From Bacteroidota bacterium (lineage in GTDB: Bacteria > Bacteroidota > Bacteroidia > Bacteroidales > GCA-2748055): a stretch of DNA of 46,122 nucleotides. The stretch's first letter is position 1. Every line of letters begins with the position of its first letter. Position numbers and translations under genes: made by a program. Below the pieces are notes generated by a model that ran no database searches, was not told the DNA's origin, and saw only the letters and a list, made by a program, of their open reading frames with translations. The DNA is taken from contig JAAEOI010000446.1 in assembly GCA_024244665.1 (NCBI GenBank), forward strand, positions 1 through 46,122, given 5' to 3'. This document shows positions 36,065-43,890 of the stretch, piece after piece.

Positions 36065-39000
36065 AACGAAATTTAAGATTATATAGCCTCTTCCTCCTGT
36101 TATTGCAATTTATGTTTGCCGGCCTGTTTGCACAATCCGGGTCTGTGATCAGGGGGACCATCTCCGACAGTGAAACCGGAGAAAGGATTATCGGAGCTAC
36201 AATCACTGAATATGATAAGGACAGCAGGATCATTGGTGGATCAATATCTGATGTCAATGGAAATTTTGTACTCAATGTGAAGAATCCGGATGGGATTTTT
36301 AAAGTCAACTACATCGGATATAAGGCATACGAATTCACGGTGGCCGGAAGGACCTCCATCGAGATCAAACTGGAATCAGAAACAATCCAGATGGAGGAGG
36401 TGGTTATAACCGCTGTTTCAGGGCAGGATGCGTTAACCGGGGTTGCAGAGAGGGATATCACGGGTTCGAGGGTGAAGATCGATATGATGCAGTCAAAACA
36501 TATGGGCATAGCATCGGCCGACCAGGCCATGCAGGGCCAGATGTCAGGTGTGGATATTATGGCTGTATCTGGCAATCCGGGAAGTGGCTCGCAGATAGTG
36601 ATCAGGGGGCTTTCATCTCTCGGTGGAGCAAGGCCGCTGATCGTTGTGGATAATATACACCAGGATGTCCGTATTGATCAAAGCTTTGATTTTGCTTCGG
36701 CCGACCAGGAGGATATCGGGGACCTGGTCAATATCTCACCCATGGATATCAAATCCATCGAAGTGTTAAAAGATGCATCCAGTACCGCTGTATGGGGCTC
36801 CAAAGGAGCAAATGGTGTGTTACTGATTGAGACACAAAGGGGGCGTGTTGGGAAAACTGTTTTTGAGTACCAGGGAAAATATACCATAAATCAGCAGCCG
36901 CCGTCTATCCCCATGTTAAATGGGAACGAATACATCATGTTGCAGCTGGAGCAATTGCACAACCAGAATGGTGTATTTGAATTACCACAGGAAATCGCCT
37001 ATGATATCAACTATGAGGATTTCTATAATTATTCAGCAAATACAGATTGGCTCGATGCCATTACCAGGTATGGATTCATAAATGACCAGTATTTCAAACT
37101 ATCGGGTGGTGGCGAAAAAACCAGGTATTTTGCTTCCGTTAATTATCATAATAATACCGGGACCACCATAAATACCAGCCTGAAAAGGATATCGACCCGG
37201 ATTAACCTGGATTATAACGTGTCGTCAAAAATTCGCTTCGAGGTGAATTTTAATTATACCAACAGTAATAAGGAGGATAATTATTATGACGAACGAGATT
37301 TCGGCAAGAATAGAAGAATAAGGCAGATGGCATATATCAAGGCTCCGAATATGAGTATTATGGAGTATGATGAGACCGGTCAGCCTACCGGTGAGTACTT
37401 CACCCCGATCCAGAGTTACCAGGGAGATGGAATCAGGTATTATAACCCGGTAGCCGTTGGCAATCTTAGCATGAATGACAAAGAAGAAAACAGTGTGAAT
37501 AGCAGTTTTGTTCTGAATTATAACATGTCTACCTGGCTTCGGTTCATACAGACTATTTCATTCCAGTACCTGGGGTCCAAAACAAAGCAATTTCTTCCCA
37601 TCGATGCCATCGGGGCTGACTGGCTCAATGAGATCAATAACAAATCTATTGAGGTCAACGGAGGCAATAACAAAATCATGTCAAGGTCTCAACTCCTCTT
37701 CCGGCCCAGATTCAAGAACAGGAATCATTTCATGAATGCGATCGCCATGATGGAAATTGAGAACGGATTCTCCGAGGGCATGTGGGAAGTAAGCGGAAAT
37801 GGCCCCAGTGTTGAAATACTGGAGTCAGCAGCAGGTTCACAGCTTGTTTCCATTGGATCATCTAACTCGGAGCAACGAGGTATGGGCTTCCTGATGAGCT
37901 TTAATTATAAATACAAAGACCGGTATATCCTGGCTTTAAACGGAAGGATCGACGGAAGTTCAAAATTTGGTACCGACCAGCGATGGGGACTCTTCCCCAG
38001 CCTATCCGCGGGTTGGAGATTTTCGGGAGAGGAGTGGTTTTCGGACCTGGCCTGGTTCAGCAATGGTAAACTTCGTGCTGCTTATGGACAAACCGGTGCG
38101 CAACCGAAAAATGCTTATGACAGGCATGCCATTTTTAATACGGCCAATCCTAACCAGTACATGGAATACCCTATTATTGTGCCGCACCAGATCCAGCTGG
38201 ATAGGCTGATGTGGGAATCGGTAAGTTCATGGAACCTTGGACTGGACCTGGGGTTCTTGAAGGACCGGTTTACCCTGACGGGTGAGATCTATAATAAGAA
38301 GACTGAGAATATACTGTGGAAAGACTACAAGATCCCAAGTACTTCGGGATTTCCACAATTGAAATGGTTTAACGGGGGCAGCCTCAGGAACCAGGGCTGG
38401 GAGCTATTTGTAAGCGGGGCAGCAATCCGCAAAGAGAACATGGGTCTGAATTTTAATTTCAATATTTCGCAGAACGTTAACTCATTCATCGAATTCCCTG
38501 AAAGCTTTAATAATGAAGTGGACATCAGTATCGGGACCGGGAAGTATCCCCGAAAAGCCAATATTGGTCAGCCGGTGGGATCATTTTATGGTTTCAAATA
38601 CCTGGGGGTCTGGCCCTCGGATGAAGACGTGCAGGTAGTAGATGCTATGGGAATACCGCTTCTTGATGTTTATGGGAACCCCCTTCCTTTCAGTTATATG
38701 GGAAGCTATGAATTCCAGGGTGGGGATGCCAAATATGAGGATGTGAACCACGATGGTTTGATTGACCTGAGGGATGTTCAGTACCTGGGGGATTCGAATC
38801 CCAACTTTATGGGTGGATTTGGAGGGTCTTTCAGGTGGCGGCAGTTTTTCGTCTCCGCCCAGTTTCATTTCAGAATGGGGTACCAGATTGTTAATATGGT
38901 TGCATTGCAGACAGAAGGCATGCGTGACAAGAATAACCAGAGCAAGGCCGTCCGCTACCGCTGGAGCTACCAGGGGCAGGATGATCCGGGGATGCTGCCA

Positions 39001-39303
39001 AGGGCCTATATGTACCACCCGGCCAACAACCTGGGATCGGACAGGTACGTGGAGGATGGTGATTTTCTGCGCCTGAATAATATTAGTATCCAGTATTCAC
39101 TTCGAAAAGAGTTATGTAGGCGTATCGGTGTCAAGGGCATTGATATTGGACTTACCATGAGGAAGCTGCTTACCATAACGAATTATTCGGGGCAGGATCC
39201 GGAAGTTCCACAGACGGGAAATGATCCCTTCTGGTTCGGGATGGATCAGGCACGGACACCCCCACCAAAGGCTTATACACTGAGTTTATCACTGGCTTTT
39301 TAA
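36061..39303 (+). CDS. susC: SusC-family TonB-dependent transporter
   Basis: A 1080-residue outer-membrane transporter. A signal peptide (~1-25) is followed by a carboxypeptidase-D-like beta domain (~28-105), a TonB-box-like MEEVVIT (111-117), a plug (~120-245, with IVIRGLSSLGGARPLIVVDN) and a 22-strand-type barrel that ends in an aromatic residue (LSLSLAF). Length and layout are normal for SusC. It imports glycan oligosaccharides using TonB energy, together with the SusD lipoprotein encoded 20 bases downstream. Translation is coupled to the FAS1 gene upstream through an ATGA overlap. Substrate is unknown; the surrounding sulfatases suggest a sulfated oligosaccharide. Confidence 0.95.
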   Translation: MKRNLRLYSLFLLLLQFMFAGLFAQSGSVIRGTISDSETGERIIGATITEYDKDSRIIGGSISDVNGNFVLNVKNPDGIFKVNYIGYKAYEFTVAGRTSIEIKLESETIQMEEVVITAVSGQDALTGVAERDITGSRVKIDMMQSKHMGIASADQAMQGQMSGVDIMAVSGNPGSGSQIVIRGLSSLGGARPLIVVDNIHQDVRIDQSFDFASADQEDIGDLVNISPMDIKSIEVLKDASSTAVWGSKGANGVLLIETQRGRVGKTVFEYQGKYTINQQPPSIPMLNGNEYIMLQLEQLHNQNGVFELPQEIAYDINYEDFYNYSANTDWLDAITRYGFINDQYFKLSGGGEKTRYFASVNYHNNTGTTINTSLKRISTRINLDYNVSSKIRFEVNFNYTNSNKEDNYYDERDFGKNRRIRQMAYIKAPNMSIMEYDETGQPTGEYFTPIQSYQGDGIRYYNPVAVGNLSMNDKEENSVNSSFVLNYNMSTWLRFIQTISFQYLGSKTKQFLPIDAIGADWLNEINNKSIEVNGGNNKIMSRSQLLFRPRFKNRNHFMNAIAMMEIENGFSEGMWEVSGNGPSVEILESAAGSQLVSIGSSNSEQRGMGFLMSFNYKYKDRYILALNGRIDGSSKFGTDQRWGLFPSLSAGWRFSGEEWFSDLAWFSNGKLRAAYGQTGAQPKNAYDRHAIFNTANPNQYMEYPIIVPHQIQLDRLMWESVSSWNLGLDLGFLKDRFTLTGEIYNKKTENILWKDYKIPSTSGFPQLKWFNGGSLRNQGWELFVSGAAIRKENMGLNFNFNISQNVNSFIEFPESFNNEVDISIGTGKYPRKANIGQPVGSFYGFKYLGVWPSDEDVQVVDAMGIPLLDVYGNPLPFSYMGSYEFQGGDAKYEDVNHDGLIDLRDVQYLGDSNPNFMGGFGGSFRWRQFFVSAQFHFRMGYQIVNMVALQTEGMRDKNNQSKAVRYRWSYQGQDDPGMLPRAYMYHPANNLGSDRYVEDGDFLRLNNISIQYSLRKELCRRIGVKGIDIGLTMRKLLTITNYSGQDPEVPQTGNDPFWFGMDQARTPPPKAYTLSLSLAF

Positions 39304-39323
39304 ATCTGAAAACGAGGCAAAAA

Positions 39324-40784
39324 ATGAAAAGGATAATTATACTGGTTCTGGTTCTTCTGCCGCTAAATGGCTGTAGCGACTGGCTGGAACTGATCCCGCC
39401 TGACGGTCTGGTCAGGAATGAATACTGGAAATCCAAGGAGGATCTCCAGGCAACCCTTATGGGGGCATACCAGCGCTTTGCAAGGCTTGACGAGGTATTG
39501 TTCTACATGGGAGAAGTACGGGGCGATATGCTCATTCAGGATGTGAATACTCCGGGTTATATCAGGAACATCATGAATGGCAATATTTATCCTGATAACA
39601 ACTTAAGTAACTGGAAGGAGTTCTATACGATCATTAATTACTGCAATTCGGTGATTAAATATGCACCCTTGATCCGAGATATTGATCCCACGCTGAGCGA
39701 ATACCAGATGAAAGGATATGAGTCGGAAGCCATTTTCCTTCGCAGCCTGGCTTATTTCTATCTGGTACGGACCTACAGGAATGTGCCTATGGTACTGGAA
39801 CCTTCCGAATCGGATGCTGTTGATTTTTATCCCTTTGCAGAGGAAGAAGAAGTGATTCTCGCTACCCTGAAGTCCAATTTGCAGGATGCTAAATTATTTG
39901 CTTCAGCCACATACGGATCCCATGAGACTGATCTGGGCCGGGCCACAAAAGGTGCAATCACTGCTCTTCTCGCTGATATTTGCCTGTGGCGTTTTGAATA
40001 TGAGGAGTGTATTGCTTATGTGGAGGAAATCGAGGAAATGGATTACCTGGTAATGCCCCCCTCATTGTGGTTCGAATTGTTTTACCCCGGAAATTCTCTG
40101 GAAAGTATTTTTGAATTTCAGTTTAACGGTTCACTGGATCAGGCTAATTCGCTTTACGATCAGACCTACTATTTCAGGAGTTTCCTCATAAGCGAAAAAG
40201 CGCTTGAACTTCTTGATCCGGAAGAAACCAGTTCCTCAGAATTTATTCGCGGACCGGGAACCCTTGAGCCGGATAAGAGGAAGATATGGAAGTATTGCGG
40301 ATCAGCGCCCGATGGAAAATCTCTCAGGCCCAACTCGGAAAGAGACGATTGCAACTGGATCGTGTACCGTATGTCTGATGTCCTGCTTATGAAGGCTGAA
40401 GCTCTTTCCCAGCTGGGCAGGTATGACGAAGCACTGGAAATTGTAAATAGCCTTAGGGCTAAGAGACAGGCCTTACCTGTGACTGCCAGTTATACTGCTG
40501 AGAATTTTGAAGACCTGATACTTGGAGAAAGGGCGCTTGAACTGGCCTACGAGGGTAAAAGGTGGTTTGACCTGCTGCGAATGGGGCGAAGGAATGATTA
40601 TGGCAGAAAGGATAAACTTATAGAGATCATGATAGAAAATGTTCCTTCTACCCAGAAGCTGATGCTTGCTTCAAAACTTGCCAATCCCTGGGGATGGTAC
40701 CTGCCTGTTTATGAAAATGAACTCGAATTGAACAAAAACCTGGAACAAAATCCATATTATGCAGATTACAGCTCAGACGATTAA
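39324..40784 (+). CDS. susD: SusD/RagB-family surface glycan-binding lipoprotein
   Basis: A 486-residue lipoprotein (LPLNGC, Cys17). SusD hallmarks are visible: the early GLVRNEYWKSKEDLQATLMGAY helix region (seen as NEYWKSKEDLQ and LMGAYQRF), TPR-like helices, and the late NSLRAKRQALP with GERALELAYEGKRWFDLLRMGRR (seen as LELAYEGKRWFDLLRMG). It forms the lid over the SusC barrel and binds oligosaccharides. It follows SusC by 20 bases, and its 3' end overlaps the next FAS1 gene by 26 bases. Length is within the usual range (450-600 aa). Confidence 0.95.
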   Translation: MKRIIILVLVLLPLNGCSDWLELIPPDGLVRNEYWKSKEDLQATLMGAYQRFARLDEVLFYMGEVRGDMLIQDVNTPGYIRNIMNGNIYPDNNLSNWKEFYTIINYCNSVIKYAPLIRDIDPTLSEYQMKGYESEAIFLRSLAYFYLVRTYRNVPMVLEPSESDAVDFYPFAEEEEVILATLKSNLQDAKLFASATYGSHETDLGRATKGAITALLADICLWRFEYEECIAYVEEIEEMDYLVMPPSLWFELFYPGNSLESIFEFQFNGSLDQANSLYDQTYYFRSFLISEKALELLDPEETSSSEFIRGPGTLEPDKRKIWKYCGSAPDGKSLRPNSERDDCNWIVYRMSDVLLMKAEALSQLGRYDEALEIVNSLRAKRQALPVTASYTAENFEDLILGERALELAYEGKRWFDLLRMGRRNDYGRKDKLIEIMIENVPSTQKLMLASKLANPWGWYLPVYENELELNKNLEQNPYYADYSSDD

Positions 40785-42345
40785 ATTCATTTCAATCGGA
40801 CTTGTTTTCCTGTCCCTTGCTTCCTGTTTTTCAGAGATGGCTGATACAGGATTTATCGACGAGGAAGAATATTCCATTTCTGAATTCCTGGATCAGAACC
40901 AGGATCAATTTTCCAGGTTCAGGGAACTGCTTATTGTCACCCAGAAGCACAGCACGCTGAATGCATATAATCCCTGGGGTGATGGTTTTACGCTCTTCCT
41001 CCCTGAGGACGGGGCTTTTGACCATTTTATTTCCACAAGTGCAAAATACCATTCCTTTGAACAGATCCTTGAGGATCCGTCATTTTGCAACAGCCTGGTA
41101 ATGTATCACCTGGTAAATAAGTCCATTGGAACAGTGGAATTCCCTTTTGGTGCCTTGCCCGATTCAACGGCGTCGGGTGATTACATTACGATAACTCCGG
41201 AGATCAGGGCGGATACATCCATTTACAAAGTGAACAGCACTGCCACAGTTATCATCCCTGATATTGAGGTGAACAACGGGATGATCCATGGCATAGACAA
41301 AGTTCTGGACCCCATTGTGTACAGCAGTTATGACTGGTTGGTTGAGAACCCGGATTATTCCATCATTTCTGCTCTTTTTGAGATCACGAAGCTGAAAGAT
41401 ACAATGGGCATTTATGTCACTCTACCGGATGGCGTGCAGCAGAAGAATGAATATACTGTTCTTGCTGAACCTGATTCCGTATACCGGCGAAGTGGTATCT
41501 CGGATGTCGGTGATCTCATTGAAAGGTATGGTACACCGGGCATGGAACGAGATGATGAAAATAGCGGGCTGTACCAGTTTGCTGCTTACCATATACTTGA
41601 GGGACAGTATTTCCTGGATGCATTCCAGGGTTCAAGCAACTACAATACGTATACTACTGCGCCGGTGAACATCAACGGAGGTTTTTATATCAGGATCAAT
41701 ACCGGGGTAGATATATTTGGTATAGAGGTTTCAGGTGAGGATACCAGCTACATTAACTATATAGAACCGTTCTATAACCGGAGTAACATAAATACAAAGA
41801 ATGGAGCCATACACTTCATCAATGAGGTGATGGAGTACTATACCCCGGACCTTACACAACGAACTTTCCAGTTCTATGAGGATCCGCTTATCGATGAATA
41901 TTCCCGAACGCCGGGAACTCATGAGTTTGAGGATCCTGAGGCATTCTCAAAACTTCACTGGGAAGATGCGGATCAGATAGAATATTTTGTATCCTCCAGC
42001 TCAGACATGCTGGCATGGGGCAGAGGATTATACAAGGATTTTGTACGGATTGAAGGTGAGTTCACCATCGAGTATACCCTGCCCAAGGTACTTCAGGGTG
42101 TATACCTGCTCAATATTCGAGCAGACGCTAATGATGAGCGCAATGCCACCGTTGAGATCTATATGGATGGCAAAAAAGTGGGTAGCAATTTTGACCTGAG
42201 CAAGGGAGGAACCGCTGCAAGTCCATTTAAGGTTATTGAAGCCGGGACAATTGAGTTTTCAGGCTATAATACCCATACGGTCACCATTAAATCACTTGTC
42301 CCGGGAATATTTATATGGGATGCTGTTATACTAAAATTACCATAG
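40759..42345 (+). CDS. FAS1 lipoprotein with C-terminal beta domain, after SusD
   Basis: A 528-residue lipoprotein (signal ending SLASC, Cys23). A FAS1 domain occupies ~40-200 (DGFTLFLPEDGAFDHFI, then NNGMIHGIDKVL) and a second FAS1-like region ~205-370 (ENPDYSIISALFEI, then NTKNGAIHFINEVM). Residues ~380-528 form a separate beta-rich domain that ends GIFIWDAVILKLP and resembles a jelly-roll binding module. It overlaps the end of SusD by 26 bases in another frame, so expression is tightly coupled. It takes the place where many PULs encode a SusE/SusF or surface glycan-binding protein, which is my inferred role. Confidence 0.82.
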   Translation: MQITAQTIKFISIGLVFLSLASCFSEMADTGFIDEEEYSISEFLDQNQDQFSRFRELLIVTQKHSTLNAYNPWGDGFTLFLPEDGAFDHFISTSAKYHSFEQILEDPSFCNSLVMYHLVNKSIGTVEFPFGALPDSTASGDYITITPEIRADTSIYKVNSTATVIIPDIEVNNGMIHGIDKVLDPIVYSSYDWLVENPDYSIISALFEITKLKDTMGIYVTLPDGVQQKNEYTVLAEPDSVYRRSGISDVGDLIERYGTPGMERDDENSGLYQFAAYHILEGQYFLDAFQGSSNYNTYTTAPVNINGGFYIRINTGVDIFGIEVSGEDTSYINYIEPFYNRSNINTKNGAIHFINEVMEYYTPDLTQRTFQFYEDPLIDEYSRTPGTHEFEDPEAFSKLHWEDADQIEYFVSSSSDMLAWGRGLYKDFVRIEGEFTIEYTLPKVLQGVYLLNIRADANDERNATVEIYMDGKKVGSNFDLSKGGTAASPFKVIEAGTIEFSGYNTHTVTIKSLVPGIFIWDAVILKLP

Positions 42346-42357
42346 GATTAATAAGAT

Positions 42358-43890
42358 ATGATAAAAATCAGAGCTGCAATATACATTTTGCTTTTCCTGG
42401 CCATTTGCGGACAGGGATGCAAAGACAGTTGGGATGACCACTATCTTCCTGACGAAGCACAGGTGGACAGGCCGATATGGGAAGTCATACAGGAAGAGCC
42501 TCGTTTTTCAGTTTTTGTGGAGGAGATTATAAACCAGTCGCTCGACACAATATTCAGCAATGAGATTAGCCATACCCTCTTCATTCCTGGAAACGAAACA
42601 CTGCAGCAGGCCCTCGACACCAGTTCAAATCCGAGTGAATTACTTCTTTATCATATCTCTCCAACCCTTTTTATGAGCCGGAGTGTCGATCATCCCCGCA
42701 GGCTTCAAACCCTTCTTGGCAAGTTTGTCCTGATTTCCCCTGGTGGGGACGGGATGTATTTTGACAACACTGTAATTAGCAGGGTCGGGCCTCTTTGTAT
42801 GGACGGGAAATATTATGAGATTGAATCGCCGGTCACTCCCCGTCCCAATCTGTATGAATTCACTGCCCGACACAGTCCCTACCTGAGAGAATATATTGAT
42901 TCCCAGGACAGCGTATACCTTGATCTTGAATTCAGTATTCCAATCGGGTTTGATGAGCTGGGCAATACTGTATATGATTCGGTTTTCGGAGTGGCGAATC
43001 TTTTTGAACTGAAATATTTTCCGATTACGGAAGAGTTCAGGGACGAGAATGCAACTTTTGTATTATTTACCCAGGAGCAATATTTGTCGGCTCTTGAACA
43101 GGTAGCGTCCGACCTCCAGTATCCTGGTGAAGCAGGTGATGCTTTGCCTAAGCAATGGCAATCGGATGTTCTGATGCCGCAATTGCTGACCAATGCCATG
43201 TTTGAAGGGATGCTGGCATATGTGGAATTCATGCAGGGTGAGATGGAAAGTATTACCGGCGATACGGTCATCGTTGATTATCAGAATATCAATCCGGACT
43301 CAAAGTACCTCTGCAGTAACGGTCTGGCCTATACCTACAGTGATTTCAGGATTCCGGACTCATTGTACATGGGTGCAATAAAAATTGAAGGAGAGGACCT
43401 GCTGGATACTCTGGGGATGAAAAAATGGACCTGGAAAGATGATGTTGTGGCCTCCGGGCTGGTGGCAGAACCAAAGGAATATGAATCTTCAATCGCCTCT
43501 GACGGAGCAATGCTTGCAGTAGAGCTTCCCATGGCGTATGAGGGTGAATACAGCATGGAGTTTACCATATACAATGTTTTGCCCCTGCGTTATCGCCTTG
43601 AATGGAGTTCAGGTTACAGGCCCTCAGGCTTATTTGCCGTATATGTGAACGATGAGAAGATCGGAGAATTTGATTCATTCAAATTCAAAAAGAGCATACT
43701 GAGTGTGACCGGCGAATTATTCAGGCCCAAGGATAATTTTAACCGAAAGGACTTCTGGGTGGAGAATATTACGGAATACGGTGATGTTCGTGTGCGCTTT
43801 GAATACCTGGGGCCGGGTGAAGCTTCAAATCCCCACGGATTAACCATCGACTATATTAAACTTATACCTGAAATACAGGGTGCAGAATGA
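42358..43890 (+). CDS. FAS1-like lipoprotein with C-terminal beta domain
   Basis: A 510-residue lipoprotein (CGQGC, Cys21; mature start CKDSWDDHYLPD, a common opening for Bacteroidota FAS1 lipoproteins). One FAS1-like domain is seen at ~38-150 (ISHTLFIPGNETLQQAL, then LLLYHISPT). The middle is poorly recognised. The last ~140 residues (MEFTIYNVLPLRYRLEW, then GLFAVYVNDEKIGEF, then GLTIDYIKLIPE) form a beta-sandwich like that at the end of the preceding protein. The two are probably ancient paralogues that have diverged strongly. It starts 12 bases after the previous gene and overlaps the next by 4 (ATGA). A role in glycan capture or in docking to the second SusC is inference. Confidence 0.75.
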   Translation: MIKIRAAIYILLFLAICGQGCKDSWDDHYLPDEAQVDRPIWEVIQEEPRFSVFVEEIINQSLDTIFSNEISHTLFIPGNETLQQALDTSSNPSELLLYHISPTLFMSRSVDHPRRLQTLLGKFVLISPGGDGMYFDNTVISRVGPLCMDGKYYEIESPVTPRPNLYEFTARHSPYLREYIDSQDSVYLDLEFSIPIGFDELGNTVYDSVFGVANLFELKYFPITEEFRDENATFVLFTQEQYLSALEQVASDLQYPGEAGDALPKQWQSDVLMPQLLTNAMFEGMLAYVEFMQGEMESITGDTVIVDYQNINPDSKYLCSNGLAYTYSDFRIPDSLYMGAIKIEGEDLLDTLGMKKWTWKDDVVASGLVAEPKEYESSIASDGAMLAVELPMAYEGEYSMEFTIYNVLPLRYRLEWSSGYRPSGLFAVYVNDEKIGEFDSFKFKKSILSVTGELFRPKDNFNRKDFWVENITEYGDVRVRFEYLGPGEASNPHGLTIDYIKLIPEIQGAE